Counted from the stretch's first letter, positions 24,861 to 36,270 are shown. The stretch is DNA of 64,000 nt from Hamiltosporidium tvaerminnensis (GCA_022605425.2 CM061253.1:186001-250000); one strand, 5' to 3'. Notes: generated from the letters alone by a model not told the origin. A program made the numbers and translations.

Positions 24861-25472
24861 ATAAAATAATTTTAAATATTTTATATGTTTTAGTGACTGT
24901 TTTTATTGATTAAATGATTCTTTTTATAGAAATAATTCATTTAATTCGAAAAATATTTTATTTTAAAGAATTTAGAAAGTAAATATTACTAAGATAATAT
25001 CCAATATAACTTCTATTATTAATACAGCTAAGATAATGAATATATCTAAGATAATGGATGTTTTTAAAATAATATATCTAAGATAATTAATACAGTCAAT
25101 ATATCTAAGATAATTAATATAATGGATGTTTTTAAATCAATAAAACATCTAATACAACCAATATAAATTCTATTATTAATACAGCTAAGATAATTAATAT
25201 AACTTCTATTATAAATATAGATAGATAATATAACTAAGATAACTAATATAATTAATACAACTAATACAACTAATATAATCAACCTAATTAATACAACTAA
25301 TATAATCGATCTAATTAATATTAAAAATACTAGTTAATAAAGAGAATAAATCGAATACTTCAAATATAACCAATACAATGATATATCAAACACAAACAAA
25401 TTAATTGTATCACCTCTATTTCTTATCTAAAACACAGTTTTACATATAAATATACTTTTTTTAATAACTGTA
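24861..25472. repeat. Intergenic AT-rich region with degenerate TAAGATAAT/AATACAACTAAT repeats
   Basis: From about 24,990 to 25,320 the sequence is a loose repeat of AC(A/T)GCTAAGATAATTAATATAA and AATACAACTAATATAATC. The frame on the - strand (25,064-25,282) is a product of the repeat. Confidence 0.7.
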
Positions 25473-25826
25473 ATGTGTAGATGTTTGATAGTAGGTTGTA
25501 CAACATGTACAAACAGGATGGACAGTGCACCAGAGAATTATCCACAAGTACCTGGTCAAATACTTTGTATGTACTGTGGATGTAGAGGTAATGCAGTCTA
25601 CAGAAGAGATGATTTTTATTTTACTTTCTTTTTTATACCGCTGTGTCGGTTAAAAAAAGGCAATCCGTATTTGAGTTGTGATGTGTGTAGATCGAGGTTT
25701 AGTAATTTTGGTACTAATGTTTGTAAAAAGTGTCGTACTGCTGTACCAGGTACGTTTGATTATTGTCCTCATTGTGGTGCTAAAGAGGAAATGGATATAC
25801 AACCTATTAACAGTGAGTACAGGTAG
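25473..25826 (+). CDS. Small double zinc-ribbon protein, paralog 2
   Basis: A 117-residue paralog of the protein at 24,510-24,860, same strand, about 610 bp downstream: a tandem gene duplication. Cys pairs at 32/35, 69/72, 84/87 and 98/101 keep exactly the same positions, as do RGN at 38-40, YRR, TFFFIP (51-56) and CKKCR. The N-terminus has more Cys (2, 4, 9, 12) and could bind an extra ion. Substitutions outside the Cys framework are many, so the duplication is old and both copies have been kept by selection. The intergenic repeats differ from those of copy 1. Confidence 0.82.
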   Translation: MCRCLIVGCTTCTNRMDSAPENYPQVPGQILCMYCGCRGNAVYRRDDFYFTFFFIPLCRLKKGNPYLSCDVCRSRFSNFGTNVCKKCRTAVPGTFDYCPHCGAKEEMDIQPINSEYR

Positions 25827-25856
25827 AAAAAAATGTGTGAGTAGTATATTGATGGA

Positions 25857-26135
25857 GTATAGAAGTATGGAATATGGGATATAAGATATGGTATATGGAG
25901 TATGAAGTATGGAATATAAGATATGGTATATGGAGTGTAGGATATGGGGTATGGAATATAAGATATGGTATATGGAGTATGGAGTATGGGGTATGGGGTA
26001 TGGAGTATTGGATATAGGATACAAGATATAAGATATAGGATATGGGATATAGGATATGGGGTATGGGGTATTGGGTATAGGATACAAGATATAAGATATA
26101 AGATATAGGATACAAGATATAGGATTTGGGTTAAG
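25857..26135. repeat. Purine-rich GGTATATGGAGTATG minisatellite
   Basis: Units such as GGAATATAAGATATGGTATATGGAGTATG, then (ATGGGATATAGGATAT)n. The strand shown is almost free of C. Long - strand frames rich in Y, P, I and S across it come from the repeat. Confidence 0.88.
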
Positions 26136-26529
26136 GAATACAAGTTCGAATATAAAATATAGTATATAAGATATAGTATGTAAATAATATGAATACAAAG
26201 ATAAGTTTATTATGAGTTTAATATAAGTTTATTGTAAGTTATAAAGATTTAAGATATAGGAAGTAAATAAATATTAATTAATTTAATTATAAATCTATAA
26301 GTTTAATATATTTTAAAAATAATAAAAATAATTAGAAATAAAAATATATAATTAAAATAAAAATAGAAATGAAATAGAAATATATAATTAAAGATAATAA
26401 AGAAATATAAAAATAAAGATAGTATAGAAAATATAAATACTTATTATTATAAAAATACAATATATTATACAAATACAAACTATTATAAAAATACAAACCA
26501 TTATAAAAATAAATTTAAATTACCCAATT
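26136..26529. other. AT-rich 3' flank of eS1
   Basis: Low-complexity A/T sequence (AAATAAAAATATATAATTAAAA types). No gene seen. Confidence 0.6.
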
Positions 26530-27273
26530 TTATTCTTCTTCAATCTCTTCTTCTGCACTCTTAATTCTCTTAATAACCTTAACCTTTCTCACATGACAAT
26601 TCTGTATCGGAATAATAACACCGCTTCTTTTTTCTACTTCTTTACCTATTTTTTCATTCATAAGTTTTTTAATAATTTTAGAAATATCACAATCTTCTAT
26701 TTCTTCTTTAATAACTTCAAACATAATTTTTCTTATTTGTCTGACTTGTGAAGAATGAGCATATGAAGTCTTTTTAAGACTATCTGATCTTCTTTTGGTC
26801 ACTGCTATCATAAAAACACGTAAATAAAAATTATCTTTGGTTTTTATATCCAAATATCCTTCAATAAGTGTATGCCACTTTCTGATAATACCTTTGTGTT
26901 TGTCTGATGTAATTTCCATACCGTTGAATGTAGAAATGGCGTCTTTTCCTTTCACTGAGTCAATAACAAATTTAAATTTTCTAAAACTGTTTTCTTCGTT
27001 GTCGGGACATAAATCCGATTGGTTGACACAAAACATCTTGCCAACTAAATCTTGCTCAACGTTTTGCTTGCCGAGACTGCGGGTTACTAGGGCTTTGCCG
27101 GCTACTCGGGTTACAAATGTGTTGGGTAGTTTTAGATCTATCCAGTCTTTCTTTGTAAATGTTTCTGTTACTTTCTTTTTGGAACCTTTTTTTGCACCTT
27201 TTTTTCCTGCAAGAGCTGGGTTTACTGCTTGTATTGCCTAAAATTATTTGATGTCTTTTTTTTTACTTACCAT
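26530..27273 (-). CDS. RPS1: 40S ribosomal protein eS1 (S3Ae), intron after the start codon
   Basis: Component of the small ribosomal subunit head/platform near the mRNA exit. Exon 1 is only the ATG (27,273-27,271); the intron is 27,270-27,238; exon 2 is 27,237-26,530. The spliced protein has 236 residues, close to the family size (about 255 in yeast). Family landmarks: a basic N-terminal tail with GKKGAKKGSKKK, then TKKDW, LVTRSLGK, FRKFKF, a KGKD...FNGMEITSDK segment, KRRSDSLKKTSYAHSSQVRQIRK and HVRKVK, ending in an acidic tail. An unspliced reading would start only at the internal Met at 27,036 and lack the first 68 residues, so the intron is required. CCCC lies 11 bases upstream of ATG. 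Confidence 0.93.
27238..27270 (-). other. 33-base spliceosomal intron in eS1
   Basis: The - strand reads ATG|GTAAGT...AAATAATTTTAG|GCAATAC. The 5' site is the microsporidian GTAAGT; the branch-like TAAT lies immediately before TTTTAG, as in short microsporidian introns. The length is a multiple of three, but a TAA sits in frame within it, so an unspliced message would stop after nine codons. Confidence 0.88.
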
Positions 27274-27288
27274 TTTATTTTTGTGGGG
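27274..27288 (-). promoter_or_regulatory. CCCC box 11 bases upstream of eS1 start
   Basis: The coding strand reads TACCCCACAAAAATAAAATG. The same box-to-ATG distance (11 bases) occurs at PTH2. Confidence 0.55.
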
Positions 27289-27379
27289 TAGAAAATATTT
27301 TTTTTATAAATTTTACAGAAAAAAAAACGGAAAAATGGGTTGATGAGGGGGTGAAAGGGAATAAGAGGGAGGATGGTAA

Positions 27380-28160
27380 TACGGGGGTGTTAAATACACT
27401 AGAAATAATATTGTTATATAAAAGGGTGTTAAATACAGTAGAAATATATTGTTATAAAAGGGTGTTAAATACACTAGAAATATATTGTTAAATAAAAGGG
27501 TGTTAAATACAGTAGAAATATATTGTTATATAAAAGGGTGTTAAATACACTAGAAATACAAGTAGTATAATAAGAGGGTGTTAATTACAGTAAATATATA
27601 TTGTTATATAAAAGGGTGTTAAATGCAGTAAATATATATTGTTATATAAAAGGGTGTTAAATACAGTAGAAATATATTGTTAAATAAGAGGGTGTTAAAT
27701 ACAGTAGAAATACAAGTAGTATAATAAGAGGGTGTTAAATACAGTAGAAATATATTGTTATATAAAAGGGTGTTAAATACAGTAGAAATAGTATTGTTAA
27801 ATAAGAGGGTGTTAAATAAAGTAAATACAAGTATTATAATAAGAGGGTGTTAAATAAAGTAGAAATACAAGTAGTATAATAAGAGGGTGTTAAATACAGT
27901 AAATATATATTGTTATATAAAAGGGTGTTAAATACAGTAGAAATAGTATTGTTATATAAAAGGGTGTTAAATAAAGTAGAATAATATTGTTATATAAAGG
28001 GGTGTTAAATACAGTAGAAATATATTGTTATATAAGAGGGTGTTAAATAAAGTAAATACAAGTATTATAATAAGAGGGTGTTAAATACAGTAGAAATATA
28101 TTGTTAAATAAGAGGGTGTTAAATAAAGTAAATATAAGTAGTATAATAAGAGGGTGTTAA
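27380..28160 (+). repeat. GGGTGTTA minisatellite array, upstream of eS1
   Basis: About 21 units of roughly 38 bases, consensus AAGAGGGTGTTAAATACAGTAGAAATATATTGTTATAT. The core is that of the 15-20 kb arrays, the variable part is not. It begins about 100 bp upstream of the eS1 start. Confidence 0.93.
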
Positions 28161-30039
28161 ATACCATTCTCTTTAGATTTTTAATTATTTCTATAAATTT
28201 ACGGGTTGTTATCGATTGAATACAAATTTGTATATGAATGCTAGTAGAAGTTTCTAATTCTTAGATAAACGTACATAACTAAAGGGTTTTTATAAGAGAT
28301 TTATATTAAGACGGTTATTATAGGTTGGTGAGGAGTAAGGGGTGTTAATAGAAAGAGAAATATCAAAAAACATTTTTGCTAGATTTAGAGTTTAGGGAGG
28401 AGTTAGCAGCATATTTGTATTATAAAAGAAGTCTTTAAATTATTAATCTAGAAAATATGACTCGGGTATTCGGCTTGTAAAAAGTATTGGTTAAAGTATC
28501 TTCACTAAGGTAAAAAAAATAATAACTTTCTTCTCGTTAATTACTGCTGATTCATCTCTAAAATTATATCTTTATTTTTACGTAGACAACTTACATATAT
28601 ATAATGGATTGGGGAAGTGGTTTTAACATCGTATGAAAGATATCAATAAGTAAGAATTTCAAATATGTATTATATCGACAGAATAAGCTTCCTCGTATGA
28701 TTAATTTAAAAAAACAAGGATTTTTTTACGTGGAAATTTCTTGTGGAATCATGTGAATCAAAATCAAATTTAAAAATAAATTCTGAAGTAAATGAAAGTT
28801 GGTTGTAAACTTGTTAAAAAAATTTTTTCCGGAATGGTGTGCATTAAAACACGGCGCTTACTGATCTATAAAATACTTCTTATCTATGTAAATATTCTCG
28901 TTATTATCTAAAAATGCAGCATATTTTTTTAATCTGAAATATCTTTGGATTATACAAAGAATACAGCTGAAGACATTTTAAATCTTCTTTGTACAAACTA
29001 TAACATTAAATTCAAAAGTTAATTTAATAAAAGGCATTTATTTTGATTGTAGATATTTGTTTTGCAGTTGTTAACATGTATTATATGTTTAGTATACCTG
29101 GACGAAAATTTTACAAATTGCATTTATGAGTGGTTTTTTACGGGGAAAAGCACATTTATTTATAAAAGATGTGTTATCTTTATAGAAATTTAAATTTTGA
29201 AATTAGTTCTAGAATGATACAGTGTAAATGACGGAATTATGTGTGTTATAGGGAATTAAAGTAGTGTATTGTAATTCATAGATTCGCTCGAAGGTACGAA
29301 AAACTTTTTATCAGTGGAATGACTTTACCAACATACAATAACAAAATTTAATAGCATTGATAATCACTTCATCTAGATTGGATTCACTGCCCTTAAAAGT
29401 GACCAAACATCACATTTAAGACACAATTTTTATTAAATATGCATACAAATGAGACACAGACATGCAATATCCTGTAAAATTTAGAATGTAATGGTTCTTT
29501 TAACTTTGAACTAATTATATAGAGAAGATGTATAAAAAGACATTAAAAGAACTTGCTCGTAGACTAAACTTCCGAATAAAATCAGAAAAACTTATAGTGA
29601 AGCCTAAATTTTATGGACAGGTCATCTTTGTAAGACACTGCCTGCTATTCTAAATTCGAAACTGCCTTATGACTCAGTGCAGATGTCTCAAATAATTAGT
29701 TTTATAGCGATAAGTCATTTATTTAGTTAAGGAAGCCAATATTTGCGTTTTCTTACAAAATAATGCTTCTTTACATGTTTTCAACAACAATATCTAGATA
29801 TTGGGAATAGAAAGATTCGATTGTACAAGGTTACACAAAAAATCATATTCAAAGCAGATTATTTTAAGCCGACACATCTAGAGAATGAATTATTTAGAGG
29901 TTTCTTCTTGAATTACTATAAACATAAAATTAAAGTTATTGCACACTAGCTATATTCTTAGCAGCTATACAAAAAAGATATGTGTGTGCTCTTAGTGTTA
30001 CCTTTACATAGATTAAAAAGGTAAGTGCAGCATATGAGT
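28161..30039. other. Gene-free AT-rich stretch
   Basis: No open frame with recognisable features. Marks the change from the gene-bearing part to the decayed part of the window. Confidence 0.6.
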
Positions 30040-31330
30040 AAATCGGTACTGAAATGAGATAATAAAAAGTTATTAAACACATACAGAATTTTAATTCAAG
30101 AAATTTATCGGTGTGGGCTTGCCTGTTTTAATTTTCAAGCTGAAAATACACCAATTCTTCTGCGAAAGATTATATAACACGACTTTGTAACTATAAATAC
30201 CTTCGCTTAAAAAAACAATGAAAAATCTCACAGCTTCCAAACCTTTCGGAAGATAAATTTGAGGAGAATATGGCTAAATACGGCTATTCAACTCTTTTAG
30301 ACAAATATACCTTGTGTGTTTCAAATTTAACAGTTTCAGAGCCGACCTTTTTTGCATTAGGCGTTAACAAAGTCAGGAGGTTCGCACCAACGCAAAGAAT
30401 AGATTTTGAAAGCCTGTGCATCTCGCACAAACAACTCTATGTTTTTAGTTTACTTGCAGAAAAAATCTGGATTTATTCGTATAAACATCAAACAAAACAA
30501 AAACATTTTATTTAGAAGGAACTCAAATAAATAATTTTTTTTGCGTTTTTTCGCTTTGAATTTCCTTGAATCAAAGTTCGCAGTGACATATGACGGGACA
30601 ACTAAGAAGTCGATAAAATATAAATTCTAAATAATATTATTATTGTAATAGGCAGATAATACAGTTATATTGGCATTTCTATTTACAAGATAATTTAATT
30701 TTAGAAATTAAATCACTATAAATTATAATATTAAGTCGGAAAGAAGGACATACATCGAAATAACATACAAAAATATTATATTTTTAAGAATTACATGTTA
30801 TTGAATGCATATCTTTTATGATTTAAAAAAACGATACTTTTCTGTAATAGAAAGTATTGTCTTTTACTTGCTACAAAGGTATTATAAAAATATTTAATCT
30901 ATAATTATTCAAGAAATATAAAAATTGTGGTTTTTTTTCGAAAATATAAAAATATTTCAATACTTTTTTTCTTTTTAGAAAATAAATTTACTTTCTATAA
31001 ATTACTAATAGAAAGAAATTTACAATGAAAATCGAATCAATTTTATATCGTTACTGTTATCTTTTTCGATAAAAACTAGTATTTAGTTATTAATAGGTTA
31101 ATTTTTACTTGTATTCTAATTATTTATATAAATTTTCATTTTCTACTGTAATTAAGGTTATTTGATTATTGTACAGGTTCGTTCAAGTTCTAGATATTCC
31201 GTGGAATAATTGATTTCCAATTAAATTATGTGTATTTGATTATTGTACAGGTTTTCTCAAGTTCTAGTTATTTATATAAATGATTGATTTTAAATTATAC
31301 TACAGTTCCACGTAATTTGATATTATTAAG
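30040..31330 (+). repeat. Long direct repeat, copy A
   Basis: Aligns along its length with copy B (33,450-35,370, interrupted). Shared blocks: CAATTCTTCTGCGAAA, TATAACACGACTTTGTAAC, a GATGGC/TATGGC...AAATC stretch, CAGTTTCAGAG(C/T)CGA, ACGATACTTTTCTG(T/C)AATAGAAAGTATTG, the TTGTGG box (30,925) and TCAAGTTCTAG. An 81-codon frame at 30,270-30,515 is not conserved in copy B and is probably not a gene. Confidence 0.75.
30834..30930 (+). repeat. Hairpin/TTGTGG element 1
   Basis: Stem ATACTTTtC / GAAAGTAT (30,834-30,857), spacer of 66 bases, then ATTGTGG (30,924-30,930) followed by eight T. Intact reference copy. Confidence 0.8.
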
Positions 31331-31789
31331 GAAGACATCTTAAGTATTTTACGTTTTAATAAATCTCACGGCCCTTAATGCCTCTTTGTTCTTAGTGCCC
31401 TGTTATTTCTAATGCAGTTTTATATATTGATAACACCCTTTATTTATAATAGATATATGTTATTTGTATGATATTTCTAGCTTATAATTTCCGCTGTATT
31501 TTGTATTTACTCTAGCTTCTATTGCTCCTAAGCTTTTTCTAAATTTATATAGTCGAATTATAGTCTTTGAAACTAAATGATTAACAGGTAATACCTATAC
31601 CAATAGTCTCACAGCACAGTTTTTCGGCTTGCTATTGTTAGATATTATAGACTGAATAAATGTTTTGTTCATGCAATAACATGTTATAAGTAAACAAATT
31701 TCAAAGCAGATGACTCTTATTAACGGATAAATTTACAAAAATAATACAATTCTTTATTTCCTATTTTTTTATTTTTGGTTTATTAACAG

Positions 31790-33030
31790 CAAAAAATAAT
31801 CATGGAAATCTCAATGATTGTAATTCGCCAAAACAAGAAAAAAAAGATATTGCAGTAACTTTTTTGAAGACCGGACAGTATCCAGATATCTAAAGTGAAC
31901 AAGATCAATGACTTTTTTGAAGAAAGTCAAATGAATTCAAAATGTTTGAAGACAATCTTTATTCGAAAAGGCGCTAACGAATGCTGAAGGTTGTTTTTGA
32001 ATTCGAAAAGATTCTAATTAAACATATAATTGAGACAGGACAGTATGTAGCGCATTGTGGAATTGATAAAATGATTGAATTAATTAGACAAAAATATTAT
32101 AGAATTATCTGAATATCCATAATTGAATATTAAAATGCGTGTGAAGCATTTAATAGATTCAATTCTTAGAAAAAAATTCCAGCCAATTTATATAAATAAT
32201 CTTACAGACAAATATGATTTATTTATGATTGATTGTGTAGATCTTAGAAGATATGATGATCAAAAGGATGGGATTGTTAACCGTAAACGTAATCGGCCCT
32301 ATCATCAAGCAACTCTGGTGTTTTAAGATGATAAATGAGATTTTACTGTCTGTGAAAATTCATTGGTATTTCTATTTGATAATTTTGGTATTATGTAGAG
32401 ATTAATTCTGATAATGATGAAGAATTTTAAAATAAATTTCTAAACACATACTTAATTGCTCTTAAAATTCAAACTATTCATGGAAGACCACATAATACAA
32501 AGGCTCGGGAACAAATTGAACAGATGAATCAAAAATAAAAGATAGTTAGCTAAAAAATTTATATGTTACTGGTACAAAAAGATGGATTGGTTTTTATATT
32601 TATGTTATATAGGCTTATAAAAGAACAATATATACTGTCTCAAATAAATCATCATTTGACCTTATAATGGTCAACTTGGATCTATAATCTTCTTTCCGGT
32701 AGTATATCTAAAGAGGAACTAAAAGATAAATTGGTATTTGTGGCAGATATTATTTCGAGGTATTAACAGCAAGAAAACTTGTTCCAGTGTATAGATAGTG
32801 GAATTTGGAGATTGTGTCTGTAATATATAATGAAGTAAATGGGCCTAGCCAACTTGCCTAATCTTCAACAACCACTACTTCTGAAACTGATAAGAATCTT
32901 GAAACTGATACAAAAGTAAGAAAAGATTGTGAAAAGTATAAAGAAAGATCACAAAATGTAAAGTTTCAAATAAATCAATAAGAAATCTTCATATTTGTCA
33001 TAAGGTTTTTTTAAAAAAAAATATTTTGAC
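31790..33030 (+). pseudogene. Decayed retroviral-type (DDE) integrase of a retrotransposon
   Basis: Pieces of one integrase in order, in shifting frames. Near 32,050-32,110: AHCGIDKMIELIRQKYYRI, the typical HxGxxK...Y end of the zinc-binding (H2C2) region. 32,123-32,326: LTDKYDLFMIDCVDLRRYDD with the first catalytic Asp. Near 32,410: INSDNDEEF with the second Asp. Near 32,460-32,530: IQTIHGRPHNTKAREQIEQMNQ, with the third catalytic Glu in the EQIEQMNQ block. Then the downstream region with KEELKDKLVFVAD and a Ser/Thr-rich tail. Many stops and frame changes: inactive. No reverse transcriptase is visible beside it. It lies between direct repeats A and B. Confidence 0.75.
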
Positions 33031-33213
33031 ATGAATACAAAGACTAAACACGCTCTGTTTGATTCATTCTATAATGATTCCGTCTTTAGAGCAACAAATA
33101 AATTTACTGATAGTATGGTAGAATTAGAAAACGATAATGTGGAAAAAAGAACTGTGTACAAGGGCGTAATAGAGCGATTTAATTTGTTTTTTTTTTATAA
33201 TTGTTATTCCTAA
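33031..33213 (+). other. Small frame after the integrase remnant, uncertain
   Basis: A 60-codon ATG frame (DSFYNDSVFRATNKF) directly after the integrase remnant. It may be a piece of the same element; no family recognised. Confidence 0.25.
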
Positions 33214-33339
33214 AAAAAAATGGTTTTATTTATAAAAATATAAGAATAAATATTTTTAACAGGGAAAACACAATTAAAAGTATATAAACATTTATTTTCA
33301 CTTGGTCCATTATATTTAAATCAAAATACTTCATAATTT

Positions 33340-33460
33340 GATAGGGGGCGTTAAAGGTAATTAAAAGAATATATGGGGGATATATATTTTGAAAATAAAC
33401 GGGAGGTATTCAATATAACGGGGGGAATATGAAGATTGGGGGGGGGGATGATGTTCCGCG
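33340..33460 (+). repeat. G-rich patch
   Basis: A cluster of G runs (GGGGGCG, GGGGGA, GGGAGG, GGGGGG, then ten G) in otherwise AT-rich DNA, next to the start of repeat copy B. Confidence 0.8.
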
Positions 33461-34220
33461 GCATTAAATACTTACAGAATTTGAATTTCCGAAATTTATC
33501 GGGTATTCACTCTCACATTAGAATTTCTAAATTAAAACACATCAATTCTTCTGCGAAAAATCGATATAACACGACTTTGTAACAGTAAAGAAATTAGCTT
33601 AAAAATATACTGAAAATATCAGAGATCCAAGCATATAAAGATAAATATAATGAGTAGATGGCCAAATCACGTATTCAAATTTTTAGAGCAAATCTACTTT
33701 CTGTGTTTCAAAGTTTACAGTTTCAGAGTCGATTGTTTTGTAATGTACATTAAAAAAGTTAGGGAAAAGCGCTGCGAAACAATAGAATGAACTTTTAAAC
33801 TCTGTAATCACACATAGACAACTTATGGCTATGTAGCACTTGAGGAAATGTCTGATTCATTCGAATACACACCAGACTAAAAGCAAAAAATATTTTTATT
33901 CCAAAAAACCCACATAGATAATTTCTTTTCGTCTGTTTTAATTTTTCCTTTTTAATTTCCTTGCTTTGGAGTTCGGACAACACCTGATGGTAGACCAAGA
34001 AATCTATAAGATATAGAATTAGTACTATATGATTTATGTATATGCAGTAATACTATTATTTTAGCACTTTTGCTTATAAGTCATTTTAATTAAAAAATAA
34101 AATCCGTTAAATAAAAATATAAGTTTTAAGGGAAGAATAGATTTATATATAATAAAATAGTATTATGTTTTACTTTAATAGGTATTACTATCAGCACATC
34201 TCTTATGATTCAATAAAACG

Positions 34221-35052
34221 ATACTTTTCTGCAATAGAAAGTATTGCTTTTACATAGCTACAAAATTTTAACTTTATTTAAAAGTTTCACATCTTTTTAC
34301 AATAGTGGCAAGTGTTTCATTTGTTTTCATGACATTAACGCAGTTCTAGGTTTAACATAAATAACTGCTACCCCAAAACTCCATCAGTAACCCCTGCGAT
34401 ACCTACGTCCCAAACCCTTTCATCTACCAGATGCGACGAACCTTTTGATAGGCAAGACAATTGCCCAGTATTTGTTAATGTCCGTTTCATGGAACTCGAT
34501 CGATGGCAGAAGCCCTCCGGGCTCATAAGACCGTTAGCCTTCCCACTTACTCTACTCTTTCTGAACCCAATTAACTTCTAGCTAAGATATAACAAGAGAC
34601 TTGGATGGGGTACACTTAGAAAGTGCAATGTGATACCTACGGATATAACCTGCTACTTAGCTTTTGGCTTTAAATGGATTATTTTTATATTATCTCCCAG
34701 GCACTAAGTCTTCTAGCCCGAATGAGCAAGGCTAGGTTTCCATGCCTTTGCATGGCAATTACTTACATGTTTGGATGCGGTCGGAATCTGGTTACATCAA
34801 AAACTGCAAATAACTTTGTAGAAAAAGTTCGCTATTTCTTAGACTTATCCTCTTCATAACAACTCCCATGGAACAACCGGACATGAGCGTGGTTTTACTC
34901 TCAACAAAAATTTAAGAAATGATCCCTCTCACACCAGTTTCACAACTCATTGCCGGCAGAAAGTTTTTTATCTGGTTACCCCTCGCTGCGTACAAAGGTA
35001 ATAAAATAAATATTTATAATAAAAAAAAATATAAAAGACATAAAAATTGTGG
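34221..35052 (+). repeat. Hairpin/TTGTGG element 2 (interrupted)
   Basis: Stem ATACTTTTC / GAAAGTAT (34,221-34,244) and box ATTGTGG (35,046-35,052). A retrotransposon fragment separates them; removing it restores a spacer close to that of the other copies. Confidence 0.7.
34267..34986 (+). mobile_element. Non-LTR retrotransposon RT fragment
   Basis: GC-richer than its surroundings and homologous, on the opposite strand, to 46,640-47,220 and 53,420-53,975. Translation gives FPLTLLFLNPINF then LGWGTLRK, which fits the reverse transcriptase region after the QGDxLSP motif in LINE elements (LNPxS...). Stops interrupt it. Flanking TACAAA on both sides may be the remains of a target duplication. 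Confidence 0.65.
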
Positions 35053-36059
35053 TTTTTTTTAAGAAATTTTTTTTATATTTTATTACTTTTTTTTTATAAC
35101 TATAATTTTATTTTCTATAAAATACCAATTACAATGAAATTTACATTGAAAATAGAATTCATTTTATATTATTGTTTTTTTAATAAAAACGTATACATTC
35201 AGTTATTTTTGAGTTAGTTTTTTCTTAAGTCTTGTAGATTCAAAAATGATTATTATCTAACTATATTAAATTATTTCGTTATTATATATGTTTACTCAAG
35301 TTCTAGTAGTTTATATAGATGATTATTTTCTAAATATATTACAGTTATAAAGTAATTCAATATTTTATGAATACAATCACACGGATTTTTCAGTTTCAAT
35401 TAATATATTTAGAAGGATAAATAAAGTATAGTGCGATGATGTTAGATCGAAGTTTATGTGAGATTTAAGTTAAGAAACAAGGCTATCTGGTTAGATGATA
35501 TAAAACAAATGATTAAGTATAGGGAAAGGATCTTGATTAGATAAGAGAGACTAATATGGCTATAAATTACATTATCTTTTTAAAAATTTAAAATTTTTAA
35601 GATTTTAAGTAAAATATTAAAAAAATTTGTAGATAGTTAAACTGGGCTAAAAAGAAGCTGTTTTATTAACAATACATTGATTAAGGCAAAATGGTTGAGA
35701 AAGAATTATTTGTTTTTATTTATTTCAAAAAGCTATTATTTTACTTGGGATTTATTTTATTAAAATTAGCACATTTCTAAATTCTATCTGTATATTTATT
35801 TACATAGATTTTGTGTTTTCTACCATTTTTAAACTTTTATACATATTTTTCTACCATATGTAATACCATATTTTATTTTTCCAAATTAAAATTTTCATTT
35901 ATGTTTTGCGAGAGTTATTTTAATATGGTCTCTTCATCTGAAATAAGAGGTTGTTTATTTGTTGGCTTAACATGTTGAAAACCCTTTTTCTGATCACTAA
36001 CTGTTGGAAAAACGGTTTTGGATCTTCATATACTCCAAATCTCTATATAATACCCAAAG

Positions 36060-36270
36060 AAGCTTTTTACTAGTTTCATTAGCATTTGGCCCTGACTTAA
36101 GTTCTATTCGTCGATCAGAAGAAATTGTTTAGATCAACTTCTTAAGTACTATAGATTTAATAATACCTCTATATTCATGGCTTTGCAGTCTTATGTGTCA
36201 TGACTTTGTATATCGTCAAGATACTGTCGAAGTCATTAAATAAGACATCATCTCGACAAAACCTTAACCA
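36060..36270 (-). mobile_element. Non-LTR retrotransposon C-terminal fragment
   Basis: Homologous to 48,985-49,150: GGCCCTGACT(T/C)A, TTCGTCGATCA, AGTACTATAGA, ATTCATGG and TACTGTC(G). It encodes remnants of the end of the retrotransposon protein on the - strand. No open frame. Confidence 0.6.

Larger units (their letters stand above)
33450..35370 (+). repeat. Long direct repeat, copy B (split by a retrotransposon fragment)
   Basis: Homologous to 30,040-31,330. The homology stops at about 34,266 (TAGCTACAAAATTTT), is interrupted by about 720 bases of GC-richer sequence, and resumes near 34,987 (CGTACAAAGGTA). In copy A the two sides are continuous (TTGCTACAAAGGTATTA). Confidence 0.75.

Noticed and set aside
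25650-26198. 182-codon - strand frame rich in YPISYIL units
   Set aside because: Runs through the purine-rich minisatellite and overlaps zinc-ribbon gene 2 antisense; a repeat artefact.
26837-27241. 134-codon + strand frame
   Set aside because: Antisense shadow of the eS1 gene.
13540-28200. CRISPR-like arrays
   Set aside because: Repeats are contiguous minisatellites without unique spacers, and the gene content is eukaryotic.
30270-30515. 81-codon frame in repeat copy A
   Set aside because: The homologous stretch in copy B (from about 33,655) is not open, so the frame is not conserved.
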